The notes under the pieces: model-generated | The model's database searches: none | Told to the model about the DNA's origin: nothing | The model's input: the letters and a program-made list of their open reading frames with translations, nothing else | Part shown: piece by piece, positions 9,401 to 17,343 of the stretch | Position numbering within the stretch: the stretch's first letter is position 1 | Layout: each line of letters begins with the position of its first letter | Assembly (NCBI RefSeq): GCF_004765785.1 | Contig: NZ_ML219768.1 | Span: 124,001-188,000, forward strand | Length of the DNA: 64,000 nucleotides | Source: Halorussus ruber | GTDB taxonomy: Archaea > Halobacteriota > Halobacteria > Halobacteriales > Haladaptataceae | Direction: 5' to 3' | Position numbers and translations under genes: made by a program

Positions 9401-9690
9401 TCGGCGCGATGTGGGGCTGGGGCCGCGAGGGCGACGGCGCGGTCGCCGAGACCATCGACGGGAAGACCCGCGAGGCGGTCGAGCGAGACGGCCACACGCC
9501 CTACGAGTTCGACGAGCCGATGCGCGAGGAGGCCGCCTACGCCAAGGGCCGGGACGCCGGGTTCGCCATCAACCACGTCCAGCCCCTCGACTCGGAACTC
9601 GGCGACGTGGGCCTGAGCGACCCCGTCGGCGGGAGCAACGCCCAGTACGACGCCTTCGTGGACGTGACCAAGCGAGGTGAGGGCGAATGA
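6397..9690 (+). CDS. Molybdopterin oxidoreductase catalytic subunit, tetrathionate-reductase-like (TtrA type)
   Basis: A 1097-aa Mo-bis-MGD enzyme. A Tat signal lies at residues 21-45 (TRRDFVK followed by a small hydrophobic stretch), so the enzyme faces outside. Cluster ligands are C76, C79, C83 and C154; the third and fourth are 70 residues apart, much wider than in DMSO reductase. C293 in HHAGTCGISS is the likely molybdenum ligand, and Cys rather than Ser also argues against the DMSO group. The length and the B-C-A gene order fit the TtrA/ArrA/SrrA clade. An additional acidic insert is seen near 405-490. Tetrathionate is the best guess; arsenate, selenate or thiosulfate remain possible. 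It overlaps both neighbours by 4 bases. Confidence 0.8.
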   Translation: MSSTDDPDIDTESADADASFTRRDFVKIAGGVGAVAAGSTASVNLDTTDLWTDKEQHYVGTDFGDYGAEDVIHTTCGQCNTFCPIKVRLADESGTGRYSSLVRKLAGNPYSFLNTQPFSQVPYDSDPQQVATGDLEGTGDVAGDRWSLSGARMCLKGQAGIQTAFDAYRVRKPMKRVGPRGSGEWKTISWEQAIAEIVEGNEELGHPGLRELWGYAPKEKVMSDWEAVQNGEMDKEKFDRKWEDALIDTDHPDLGPKANQIVDVGGFRRNFIRARLWKQGLGSLNSVHHAGTCGISSVMGNVRSFGGKKKRQYADIENCEYLLVWGTNPLVANKGPTWLAPKLTNAMEDGMRMDVVDPRLSKTAEKAQQWVPVEPGADAALAMGMARWIIERDRHDVDYLRNPSKSAASADDEPTWSDATHLVRVDAEAQPKARSSDLGLVTGDADAADEFVVVDAETGEPVPAGDADAAVLDVDLTVGGERVRSAWSLYRERVFEHTVSEYADMAGVAPETIAEVADEFTSHGKRAAIMSYRGPAKHANGFQNQRAIATLQHLVGNYDWKGGQMTPYAGFATMSGRYELGEVPDGHSPWGVPLLRGGVNYEETSLFERDDGYPAERPWFPVAPPYAAQEIYGSAKDEYPYSVEALFLRPYSNNHVMAVAGGDKIPEVLKDTEKIPLFVASDTVVGDTSKYADYILPEPTYLERWENFGTYPNKRLADEKISQPSVKVVPDARPFEEVLIDIWKEMDLPGVGEDAIPDADGNLWSLDSSEDFYLKLVANIAYDREPVADASDSELDTFRKAHEKGLGKHFDLKEWKSAVEPEEWRKVVTVLNRGGRFEEPIENYDEAFAEHGHDYDYAERYGDRSNAYDGDHLRYKLGARADFYSEVVPKGKHSYTGERFDPLPKVEDVRHYDGSVQAEVVSDEDPERPLRLVNWKPRTQGATRTQNSPWLRETRPENPLWMNPEDADERGIENGDRIEIDAGRRTVEAVAMVTSGIRPGVVGAMWGWGREGDGAVAETIDGKTREAVERDGHTPYEFDEPMREEAAYAKGRDAGFAINHVQPLDSELGDVGLSDPVGGSNAQYDAFVDVTKRGEGE

Positions 9691-10469
9691 GCGGGACGGC
9701 CGACGAAGGTGGCGACGCGGACCTCCCCGCGACCGACCCGGAGTTCCTCCGGATGCGCGCCCGGACCTACGACCTGCTGTCGGCCTGCCTCGACGGCGAC
9801 GCGGGCGCGCTGGTCGAGGCCGCCGAGAACGGCTACTTCGTCCAGCTCTCGGCGGTCTTCCCGGTGGACATCGACCCGGAACTCCTCGCGGAGTACGACG
9901 AGGAGGCCCTCGAAGTGGGCTACGACAACCTGTTCGCGGTGCCCGGCCCCCACTACGTCCCGCCGTTCGCCTCGGCGCACGCCGCCGACGCACCCCGTTC
10001 CGACGACGCGACAGCCAACTACGAGTCGGACTCGGCCTACCACGCGGGCGACGACGGCGAACTCCTCGGGGAACCCGCCGCCGAGTTCGCCGAACTCTAC
10101 GACGCCGTGGACTTCGAGCCGACGCGGGGCGACGGGATTCCCGACCACGTCGCGGCCGCCTTCGAGTTCCTCGGCGCGCTGGCTCAGGCCGAGGCCGACC
10201 GCCGGAAGGCCGGAAATATCGAGGAGGCCGAGGCGCTCGCCGACCTCCAGCGCCGGACGCTCGACCGCTTGGGCTGGCTGGACGAGTTCCACGAGCGGGT
10301 CCGCGAGGCCGACAGCGCGGAGGGAGCGTTCGCCCGCATCGTCGGCGTCGCCCGGACGTTCGCGGCGTGGGACGCTCGGTCGGGCATCGGCGCAGCAGAA
10401 GCGGAATCGCCAGACGACCAGCGCGACGCGACTTCGAACCCGGACAACTCTCCGAACCCAGACCCATGA
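9687..10469 (+). CDS. TorD/DmsD-family molybdoenzyme maturation chaperone
   Basis: A 260-aa, mostly helical cytosolic chaperone of the TorD/NarJ/DmsD family, which binds the Tat signal and apo-enzyme until molybdenum cofactor is loaded. The family is recognised from the N-terminal segment (RMRARTYDLLSACLDG), the central PGPHYVPPFASAH region equivalent to the family loop, and the helical C-terminal half. The last 35 residues are a disordered acidic tail. It overlaps the catalytic gene by 4 bases and the next gene by ATGA 10466-10469. Its place directly after the catalytic subunit points to that subunit as client. Confidence 0.8.
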   Translation: MSGTADEGGDADLPATDPEFLRMRARTYDLLSACLDGDAGALVEAAENGYFVQLSAVFPVDIDPELLAEYDEEALEVGYDNLFAVPGPHYVPPFASAHAADAPRSDDATANYESDSAYHAGDDGELLGEPAAEFAELYDAVDFEPTRGDGIPDHVAAAFEFLGALAQAEADRRKAGNIEEAEALADLQRRTLDRLGWLDEFHERVREADSAEGAFARIVGVARTFAAWDARSGIGAAEAESPDDQRDATSNPDNSPNPDP

Positions 10470-11548
10470 CCGACGCAATCACCCCCGACGACCTGCGCGA
10501 CCGACTCAGTAGCATCGACGACCCCGACCTCGGCGACGACGTGATTTCGACCGGCCTCGTCCGCGAGGTCTCGGTCGGCGACGGCACCGCCAGCATCGAC
10601 CTCGCGCTCGGCGCGGTCCACTCGCCGACCGAGGAGGAACTGGCCGACGATGTCCGGGGCGCGGTTCGGGAGGCCGGACTCGACCCCGACCTCTCGGCGA
10701 CGCCCGAGCGAAAGCCCGGCGCGGAGCAAGTGCTTCCGGGTGTGGACGCCGTCATCGCGGTCGCCTCCGGCAAGGGCGGGGTCGGGAAATCGACCGTCGC
10801 GTCGAACCTCGCGGCCGGACTCGCCGACCGCGGGGCCAGCGTGGGCCTGTTCGACGCCGACGTGTACGGCCCGAACGCGCCCCGGATGCTCGGCGTCGAG
10901 GCCGCGCCCGAAATCGAGGAAATCGACGGCGAGAAGCGCCTCGTGCCGCCCGAGAGCCACGGCGTCGAGGTCGCCAGCGTCGGGTCGCTGGTCGGCGACG
11001 ACGACCCGGTCATCTGGCGCGGCCCGATGGCCCACAGCGCGCTCACCGACCTCTTCGACGACGTGGCGTGGACCGGCCTCGACTACCTCGTGGTGGACCT
11101 CCCGCCGGGGACCGGCGACGTGCAGATGTCGGTCCTCCAGACGCTCCCGGTGACGGGCGCGCTGGTGGTGACGACCCCGCAGGCGGTGGCGACCGACGAC
11201 ACCCGCCGGAGCATGCGCGCCTTCGGCGAGTTCGACACGCCGGTGCTGGGCGTGGTCGAGAACATGCGGACGTTCGTCTGCCCCGACTGCGAGAGCGCCC
11301 ACGACGTGTTCGGCGCGGGCGGCGGCGAGGAGTTGGCCGACGAGACCGGCCTGCCCTACTTGGGGTCGGTCCCGCTCGACCCCGCGGTCCGAGAGGGCGG
11401 CGACGACGGCGCGCCAATCGTCCTCGGCGAGGGCGAGACCGCCGAGACCTTCCGGAATCTCGCGGGCCGGGTCGCCGACAAAGTGGGCCTCCTCCGGCGG
11501 CACCGCCGGATGAAGAACGTCGCCCGACCGGAGGAGGTCGCGCCGTGA
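10466..11548 (+). CDS. Mrp/NBP35-family Fe-S carrier P-loop ATPase
   Basis: A 360-aa Mrp protein that assembles and delivers Fe-S clusters in the cytosol. An N-terminal MIP18 (DUF59) domain covers about 1-85. The deviant Walker A SGKGGVGKST lies near residue 107, followed by DADVYGPNAPRM and DLPPGTGDVQ. A CPDC motif near 273 supplies the cluster-bridging cysteines of the dimer. Start ATG 10466 sits in an ATGA overlap with the chaperone. Haloarchaea usually keep an Mrp elsewhere; this copy, inside a Mo/Fe-S enzyme operon, is likely dedicated to loading its five clusters. That dedication is inference. Confidence 0.88.
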   Translation: MTDAITPDDLRDRLSSIDDPDLGDDVISTGLVREVSVGDGTASIDLALGAVHSPTEEELADDVRGAVREAGLDPDLSATPERKPGAEQVLPGVDAVIAVASGKGGVGKSTVASNLAAGLADRGASVGLFDADVYGPNAPRMLGVEAAPEIEEIDGEKRLVPPESHGVEVASVGSLVGDDDPVIWRGPMAHSALTDLFDDVAWTGLDYLVVDLPPGTGDVQMSVLQTLPVTGALVVTTPQAVATDDTRRSMRAFGEFDTPVLGVVENMRTFVCPDCESAHDVFGAGGGEELADETGLPYLGSVPLDPAVREGGDDGAPIVLGEGETAETFRNLAGRVADKVGLLRRHRRMKNVARPEEVAP

Positions 11549-12204
11549 AGGCGGAACCCGTCGCGGAGAACGCCGACGCGCCCGCCGCAGCGACCGGCGT
11601 CGTCCTCGCTGGCGGCGCAAGCACTCGCTTCGGCGAGGCGGACAAGGCCGTAGCGACCCTCGACGGCCGACCCCTCGTCGGTCGCGCGGTCGGGGCCCAC
11701 CGCGCCGCGACCGGCCGCCCGGTCGTCGTCGCGGGCGGGGGCGACGAGAAGTGCGACCGCCTCGCTGAGGTTGTCGGCGGCGAATCGGCCGCGTTCGTGA
11801 CCGACGCATCCGGGTATCGGGGACCGCTCGCTGGCCTCGTCGCCGCGGCGCGAGAAACCGCGGCCCGCGCCGTGGTCGTGACGGGCTGTGACATGCCGCT
11901 GGTCGCGCCGAGCGCGGTCCGGTGGCTGGTCGGGGTCGCACAGCGCCACCTCGGGCGGGCCGACGCGGTGGTCCCCAACGACGAGGAGGGGCGAGCGCAA
12001 CCCCTTCTCGGGGTCTACGACGCCGAGTTCGCCGCCGACCCGCCGGTCGAAGGTGACGCGGGACTCCGGGCGCTCCTCGGCGCGGGCGAGACGCGGCGGG
12101 TCTCGCCCGACGAGGTGCCCGATAGCGTCCCGCTCGCGCGGTCGTGGACCAACGTGAACACCCGCGAGGAGTTGGCGGACCTTCGGGCGACGGGCGCGGA
12201 GTGA
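11545..12204 (+). CDS. mobA: Molybdenum cofactor guanylyltransferase MobA
   Basis: A 219-aa nucleotidyltransferase that adds GMP to molybdopterin to give the MGD cofactor used by DMSO-reductase-family enzymes. The N-terminal LAGGASTRFGEADKA motif near residue 18 is the nucleotide-binding loop, with RGPLAGL and TGCDMPL further on as usual in MobA. Translation begins at GTG 11545 in a GTGA overlap with mrp, with GGAGGAGG just upstream at 11530-11537. It is the last gene of the operon, so the unit carries enzyme, chaperone, cluster carrier and cofactor maturation together. Confidence 0.88.
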   Translation: MKAEPVAENADAPAAATGVVLAGGASTRFGEADKAVATLDGRPLVGRAVGAHRAATGRPVVVAGGGDEKCDRLAEVVGGESAAFVTDASGYRGPLAGLVAAARETAARAVVVTGCDMPLVAPSAVRWLVGVAQRHLGRADAVVPNDEEGRAQPLLGVYDAEFAADPPVEGDAGLRALLGAGETRRVSPDEVPDSVPLARSWTNVNTREELADLRATGAE

Positions 12205-12276
12205 CGTAACTGTCGGGTCGTGGTGAGTAGATAGCAATTAAATCCGTTGTTTACCTTGTTTTTGTACGTACTAAAG

Positions 12277-12290
12277 AAATCTATAGATTT
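12277..12290. repeat. 14-bp perfect palindrome in AT-rich intergenic gap
   Basis: AAATCTATAGATTT is self-complementary and lies between the convergent mobA and beta-CASP genes (12205-12309). The T-rich sequence before it (TTGTTTTTG) fits a terminator for mobA. A binding site is the alternative. Confidence 0.3.
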
Positions 12291-12309
12291 ATTTCGGGCG
12301 AGAGACCCG

Positions 12310-13548
12310 TCACGCGCGAGACGCGACCGCATCGCCGAGGTCCGGCGCGCTCGCCTCGAAGCCCTCGTCGCGTAGCTCCTCGGCGAAGTCCTCGCACCGG
12401 TCGCCGTGATTCACGAGAATCTCGGCGTCTCGGTACGAGTCGAGGAGCTCGAAGAGACCGTCCCTGTCGGCGTGGGCCGAGAAGTCGTGGGCCTCGACCT
12501 GCGCGCTGACGGGCATCACTCGGCCGTCGATTTCCGCGCGACCCGAGTCCAGCAGTTCCCGGCCGGGCGTCCCCTCGACTTGGTAGCCCGTGAACGCGAT
12601 TTTGTTCGTCGGGTTGGCTCTGATTTCCGGGACGTAGGTCATCGCGGGACCGCCCGAGAGCATCCCGCTCGTCGTCACGATGACCGTGTTCTTCTCGGCG
12701 ATGCGTCTGCGCTGGCCGTCCCGGCCGTTCACGAATCGGGCGTTGGATTTCGCGCGTTGGAGGGCGTCGGCGTCTCTGACGAACCCGGGGTACTGGCGCG
12801 CGATCTGTGTCACTTTCTGGCCCATGCCATCGACGTAGCAGTCGAGGTCGTGGGCTTCGCAGACCATCAGCATCTCTTGGGTCCGGCCGATGGCGAAGGC
12901 TGGAACCACAACCGTGCCACCTTCCCAGATGGTTGTCCGGACGCTCTCCGCAAATCGCTCCTCGACCGCGCTTCGGGGGTCGTGGTCCACGTCGGAGTAG
13001 GTCGATTCGGTAATCACGATGTCGGCGTCGGGCCGGGCCGTGGTTCCCGAGAGGAGTTGCGTGTCCTCGGTGTGAAAGTCGCCGGTGTAGAGCAGTCGAG
13101 TGTCGCCGTCGTCGATAAGGACGTGTGCGCTCCCCGGGATGTGTCCGGCGTCGTAGAAGGTGATTTCGTAGCCCGCGGCCTCGAAGGTCTCCCGATAAGC
13201 GTGCGTCTCGGAGACCTGACTCATGCGCTTGATTTCGGTGTGGGTGAACGGGCAGTCGTAGCTTCCGCCGTGGAGTTTGAGCGTGTCCTCGGCCAGCACG
13301 CGGGTCAGGTCGCGGGTCGGGGGCGTCCAGTGGATGGGCGGCCGGGCGTCGCCCGATAGCAGAGACGGAATCGCGCCGACGTGGTCGAGGTGGCCGTGGC
13401 TCACCACGACCGCGTCGGGGTCGGGGTTCCCGACCGGGAACGAGGGCGGGTTGCCCGTCGCCATCCCGTAGTCGAGAAGCAGGGAATCGTCAACGAGGAC
13501 GGCGCTCCGGCCGATTTCGCGCGCCCCGCCGAGAAACTCGATGTTCAT
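12310..13548 (-). CDS. Metallo-beta-lactamase/beta-CASP ribonuclease (aCPSF2-like)
   Basis: A 412-aa RNA-processing nuclease. The zinc site is visible as SHGHLDHVG near residue 46, TGDFH near 161 and ESTYSD near 184. The beta-CASP part carries VPAFAIGRTQE near 218 and the C-terminal SAHADRDGL near 370. There are no KH domains, so it is the short aCPSF2/RNase J-like type rather than aCPSF1. The start at 13548 (MNIEFLGGAREIG) is the conserved family N-terminus; upstream in-frame extension is unsupported. It is convergent with mobA and stands alone. Confidence 0.85.
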   Translation of the reverse strand: MNIEFLGGAREIGRSAVLVDDSLLLDYGMATGNPPSFPVGNPDPDAVVVSHGHLDHVGAIPSLLSGDARPPIHWTPPTRDLTRVLAEDTLKLHGGSYDCPFTHTEIKRMSQVSETHAYRETFEAAGYEITFYDAGHIPGSAHVLIDDGDTRLLYTGDFHTEDTQLLSGTTARPDADIVITESTYSDVDHDPRSAVEERFAESVRTTIWEGGTVVVPAFAIGRTQEMLMVCEAHDLDCYVDGMGQKVTQIARQYPGFVRDADALQRAKSNARFVNGRDGQRRRIAEKNTVIVTTSGMLSGGPAMTYVPEIRANPTNKIAFTGYQVEGTPGRELLDSGRAEIDGRVMPVSAQVEAHDFSAHADRDGLFELLDSYRDAEILVNHGDRCEDFAEELRDEGFEASAPDLGDAVASRA

Positions 13549-13613
13549 TGGCGGTCCGTAATCGGCCGACGCCTTTTCGTCCGTCGGTTGCAGTTCAGGG
13601 TCGCCGGGCCTTC

Positions 13614-14534
13614 TCAACGCTCGGCGCGAACCCGGTCGGCCGCGTCGGCCATCGTCTCGACGCGGAGGCCGTGGGACCGCCGCCGAGTGGCAACGTGCGA
13701 GAGGACTGCGTCGAGTCTGGCGAAATCGCGGGGACCGCGAACGTCGTGGGGGTGGAGCCACACGTGGAAGACGCCCTCGGTCCGGGCGGCGGCGTCGATG
13801 CCCGCGACTGCGCGTCGGACCACCGGGTCGGTCGTCACCCGGCCCAGAATCGACCGGGCGAGACCCTGAAAGTCGAACAGGTACAGCGACGCCGGGACGT
13901 TAACCAGTCCGTACTCGTCCACCTGCGGCGTGACGACCGGCGGGACGGGGCGGCCGACGACGCCGCTGGCGAGTTTGGCCGCGCGCCGCCGAATCGGCCC
14001 GCGGTCGGCCCGAGCGGGCGCGACGCCGCGATAGCAGTCGAACCCGTGGTCGGCGAGCAAGTCGCGGTAGCCCACGCGGTTGACCGGGAAGACGAACGAC
14101 GACTGGTCGAACCCCCGCGCGGTCGCCGCCTCGACCGCCGCGGCGAGTTCGTCGGCGACGAAGGCTCGGTCGGCGCGCTCGTGTTCGAAGTGGACGTGAG
14201 TGAAACCGTGGCTCGCAATCTCGTGGTCTACGTCTGCGCTGGCGACCGCGTCCACGAGGCCGTTTCCGAACCAGAGCCTCTCGGCGGAGATGTCGTCGGT
14301 GGCGGCCTCACAGCATCGCTCGCCAGCGGGATGGCCGGAGTGGAACTCCTCGCAGGCGTCCAGCATGAGGTGGCCGGTAATCGCCCACGTCGCGGGAATC
14401 TCGTAGCTGTCGAACACCTGGCAGAGTCGCCGCCAGACGCCGCGAGCGTGGCGGAGCGTCCGCGTCGGCGGCTCCGAATAGTGGTGGAAACCCCAGGCTA
14501 ACTCGGCGTCCAGCGAGACTATCACCGACCCCAT
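13614..14534 (-). CDS. Polysaccharide deacetylase family protein
   Basis: A 306-aa NodB-fold hydrolase. The N-terminal SLDAELAWG supplies the family Asp pair region. Near residue 105, EIASHGFTHVHF gives the metal-binding His-x3-His pattern. FVFPVNRVGYRDLL near 147 is the third motif and the C-terminal VWLHPHDVR near 257 holds the last His. Members with this architecture remove N-acetyl groups from surface polysaccharides in archaea. No signal peptide or membrane segment is seen, so it may act on lipid-linked intermediates at the cytosolic face. Gene neighbours give no pathway. Confidence 0.8.
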   Translation of the reverse strand: MGSVIVSLDAELAWGFHHYSEPPTRTLRHARGVWRRLCQVFDSYEIPATWAITGHLMLDACEEFHSGHPAGERCCEAATDDISAERLWFGNGLVDAVASADVDHEIASHGFTHVHFEHERADRAFVADELAAAVEAATARGFDQSSFVFPVNRVGYRDLLADHGFDCYRGVAPARADRGPIRRRAAKLASGVVGRPVPPVVTPQVDEYGLVNVPASLYLFDFQGLARSILGRVTTDPVVRRAVAGIDAAARTEGVFHVWLHPHDVRGPRDFARLDAVLSHVATRRRSHGLRVETMADAADRVRAER

Positions 14535-14752
14535 CGGTCTCCCCTCCCTCCTCGTTTTCCGCCGTCGCGTGACGTTCGGGCCATCAGACGGACCTCGGGG
14601 GCCGAGACGGGTTACTACTCAGACGGTAACGATCGGGCTGGAACGTTTCGACGATTGCAGTCGTCTCTCCCGGCGGGAAAACGAACCGTTCGAACCGCGT
14701 TACGGAGTTAGGCGGCGAGTAGTATAGTGGGTCCAGCGAGAAGAAGCGAGCG

Positions 14753-15931
14753 ATGAACGACCACGGGAGGAGGACCGTGAGTGAGAGTGCGGAGCGCGCC
14801 GACGCTGATTCGGCCAACGCAAACTCGAGCGACGAGGAGTACACCGTGCGACCGTACGAACCCGACGACGAGGAGGCCTTCCTCGACCTGTTCGAGGCGG
14901 TCCTCGGGGGGCAGATGGGCGAATCGTGGTTCGACTGGAAGTACCGGGCGAACCCGTACGCCGACCACGTCCCCATCTACCTCGCCGAGACCGACGGCGA
15001 GGTGGTCGGCGCGCGGGCGTTCTTCCCGCTCGCGCTCCGGGCCGACGGTGCCGACTACCGCGCCTTCCAGCCCTGCGACACGATGGTCGCGCCCGACCAC
15101 CGGCGGCAGGGCCTGTTCACCCGGATGACCGAGGCCGCAATCGACCGGTACGCGGGCGAGGTGGATTGTTTCTTCAACTTCCCGAATCACCTCTCGCTCC
15201 CCGGAAATCTCAAACTCGGGTGGGAGGTCGTCGCCGAGCGAACGACCTACTACCGGGTGCAGAACCCGGCCGGACTGCTCGGCAGCGACGCCTTCGAGTC
15301 CGCCGGGCGACTCGCCGAACCGCTGGAATCGGTCGGACGGCTGGCGGCCGAGTCGTACCTCTCGGCCCGGGACTGGCGCGCGCCCTCGACGGACCGATTC
15401 GAGTGCGAGTGGCACGACGACGCTCCGCCGGGACTCCTCTCGTCGGTCGGTGACGAGGAGACGCCCCGGAGACTGCACGTCCCGCGAGACGAGGAGTTCT
15501 ACCGCTGGCGGTTCGGCAATCCCAAGTGGACCTACCGGACCGTCGTCGCGCACGACGGGAATCCTGCCGCGGCGGTCGTCGTCGCGTCGCGGACTCGCCG
15601 GGACGGGTCCACGCTCGTCCAACTCGCCGACGTGGTGCCGCTGGTCGGCGGGCGGCGGAGAGAGCGCGCGCTGTCGGCGCTCCTGCCCGAGATTCTGGCC
15701 GCCTACGACGACGCCGACGCGATACTCGCCCCGGGCGACAGTCTGGCCGAATCGCTGCTGTCGGCCCACGGCTTCCACAGCGACCGCGAGCCGCCGCTGT
15801 CGTGGGTCTCCTCGCCGACTGTGCAGGTCGCTCGCCCGGTCGCCGAGGACGGCGACTGGACGATTCGGGGGCGGTCGCTCACCGACCCGGAGAACTGGCG
15901 ACTCGCGCTCTGCGAGATGGACAGCGCGTGA
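14753..15931 (+). CDS. GNAT-family N-acetyltransferase
   Basis: A 392-aa protein with an N-terminal disordered acidic leader of about 28 residues. An acetyltransferase domain follows: PCDTMVAPDHRRQGLFTRM near residue 105-123 is the acetyl-CoA loop, with the Arg/Gln-x-Gly-x pattern. The long C-terminal half looks like a second GNAT fold without a clear CoA loop. Similar long haloarchaeal GNATs are usually found near polysaccharide or lipid genes; here a deacetylase lies upstream in the opposite direction. The substrate is unknown. Confidence 0.75.
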   Translation: MNDHGRRTVSESAERADADSANANSSDEEYTVRPYEPDDEEAFLDLFEAVLGGQMGESWFDWKYRANPYADHVPIYLAETDGEVVGARAFFPLALRADGADYRAFQPCDTMVAPDHRRQGLFTRMTEAAIDRYAGEVDCFFNFPNHLSLPGNLKLGWEVVAERTTYYRVQNPAGLLGSDAFESAGRLAEPLESVGRLAAESYLSARDWRAPSTDRFECEWHDDAPPGLLSSVGDEETPRRLHVPRDEEFYRWRFGNPKWTYRTVVAHDGNPAAAVVVASRTRRDGSTLVQLADVVPLVGGRRRERALSALLPEILAAYDDADAILAPGDSLAESLLSAHGFHSDREPPLSWVSSPTVQVARPVAEDGDWTIRGRSLTDPENWRLALCEMDSA

Positions 15932-15966
15932 GGAGAAGCGGACGAGTGACGAAACCGCTCGGAGGG

Positions 15967-16995
15967 TCAGATTTCTTCGCTTGAATCGCCGACGTAGACG
16001 TACGTCTTCGACGTTCGCGGCCCCTCGACCTCGATTTCGGGGAGGACCGCGAGCCACGTCCGTATCGCGCTACTCCGGCGTCGAACGCTCGACTCCGAGA
16101 GGTCGGCGGTCTCCTCGGTTATCAGGTCGTCTATCTCGGCTTTGGTGAGCTCGCCAGCGCCCGCGACCGCCGAGCGAACGCGCTCGACAAGACCGACACT
16201 CCGGATTTTGCGCTGGAGTATCGTCTGGGCCTCGGACGACTCGGGCGTCGCGTTCAGGTAGTCCGCGCCCGTCGGCGTCAGTCCCCACCGCTGGCGGTCG
16301 TCGCCCGCGGTTGACGGCTCTTTGCGAGCGAGACCGAGGACGACCGCCGAGTTGGCGTTGATACGGGCGTGACGGTCTGAGAGGTCGTAGTCGGTGAACT
16401 CGGCGGTCCAGCGACGGATGCTCTCGACGGTTCCGTCCGTGGCCCGAATCGCCCGGAGCGCGTCCCGAACCCTGTCGAGGTTGTTACCGAGAGGCACCTC
16501 GCTCGCGGGAATCTGCTCGTCGCTCTCCGAGAGGTTCCGCCAGAAGTCAGGGTCGAGGTCGTAGCTTCCGTCTGTCTGGGTCACGCCGATGCCGGTCCGG
16601 AGCATCGACTCGGTGAGGTCCGCGCCGGAGACCAGTTGTATCGGTAACTCCTCGGCGGTCTTTCTCGCGGGACCGCTGTAGGAACTCGTGGTGACGAAGG
16701 TGCCGAGACTGTAGTCGTTCTCGGTGAGCGCGCCAGCGAGGCGGTGGACGCGGTCGTTTCCGACGACGTTGCCCCGACCGTACCGCTTGACCTGCACGCC
16801 GAAGTCGGCGGCGAACCAATCGTAGTCGAGTCGCCCCTCGATGTCGATACCGCCGTCTTGCGAGGCAGGGGTGACCGCCAGACTCGTCGTCCGAAGGCTC
16901 CGGTCGAGGACCGCCTTGCAGAGGACCTCGAACTCCTGCGGCGAGAGTTCGAGCAGACGGTCGAGCAGTCGGTCCTGCGCCGCCGAGGTAGCCAT
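15967..16995 (-). CDS. Mrr-type restriction endonuclease-like protein
   Basis: A 342-aa DNA nuclease candidate. The N-terminal domain (about 1-125) has the Mrr catalytic pattern: ELSPQEFEVLCKAVL, then DGGIDIEG near 47-54, then VQVKRYG near 67-73, giving the D-x(n)-Q/E-x-K site. The middle and C-terminal parts (about 175-335) look like winged-helix DNA-binding modules. This is the reverse of the usual Mrr order, where the winged helix comes first. It may be a type IV (modification-dependent) restriction enzyme or a repair nuclease. No methylase gene is nearby. Confidence 0.75.
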   Translation of the reverse strand: MATSAAQDRLLDRLLELSPQEFEVLCKAVLDRSLRTTSLAVTPASQDGGIDIEGRLDYDWFAADFGVQVKRYGRGNVVGNDRVHRLAGALTENDYSLGTFVTTSSYSGPARKTAEELPIQLVSGADLTESMLRTGIGVTQTDGSYDLDPDFWRNLSESDEQIPASEVPLGNNLDRVRDALRAIRATDGTVESIRRWTAEFTDYDLSDRHARINANSAVVLGLARKEPSTAGDDRQRWGLTPTGADYLNATPESSEAQTILQRKIRSVGLVERVRSAVAGAGELTKAEIDDLITEETADLSESSVRRRSSAIRTWLAVLPEIEVEGPRTSKTYVYVGDSSEEI

Positions 16996-17081
16996 GTCGG
17001 AGCGTAGTCAGACCGACGATCTAAGTTTTTCGTGGTCGATTCGAGGTTGTCTTTATAAGTGCGACCAACCGACTACTTCGC

Positions 17082-17236
17082 TCGGGGCGACAACCGACTC
17101 CTGGTGGACTGAAAGGGCGAGCGGGGTTCGCGGGCCGGAGGCCTGTGGTCGCCTCAGCGACCCCTATCGCGGACCGGGCCGTGCAGAGAGGTCCGCGATA
17201 TGTCGCTGAGCGACCGCGAACCGCGCGAGGGCTTTC
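17082..17236 (-). ncRNA. Structured repeat element, family A, copy 2
   Basis: On the minus strand it repeats the fold of copy 1: P1 17232-17236 with 17111-17115; P2 17216-17226 with 17121-17131 (one mismatch); P3 17211-17215 with 17147-17151, 17202-17210 with 17153-17161, and ten pairs 17190-17199 with 17166-17175; P4 GGCC 17140-17143 with 17133-17136; 3' hairpin 17094-17097 with 17082-17085. Relative to copy 1, both sides of P3 change together (CAGCGGG/CCCGCTG becomes CAGCGAC/GTCGCTG) and the apical stem is fully replaced yet still pairs. It lies between the Mrr gene and a small gene at 17344. Confidence 0.6.
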
Positions 17237-17343
17237 GAAACTGTAATTCCAGATTCGTTCGCTTATCTACCCACTCCTGATCGGCAAACTGCTCTCCTCG
17301 ACAGAATCCTCAAAAGTCCCCGGACCGTAATCTTACCTACCGA

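Noticed and set aside
6397-9690. DMSO/TMAO reductase as the identity of the molybdoenzyme
   Set aside because: A Cys Mo ligand instead of Ser, the long Cys spacing and the B-C-A order argue for the tetrathionate/arsenate/selenate clade.
7006-11046. 1346-codon open frame on the minus strand
   Set aside because: Antisense shadow of the molybdoenzyme operon, caused by high GC in third positions.
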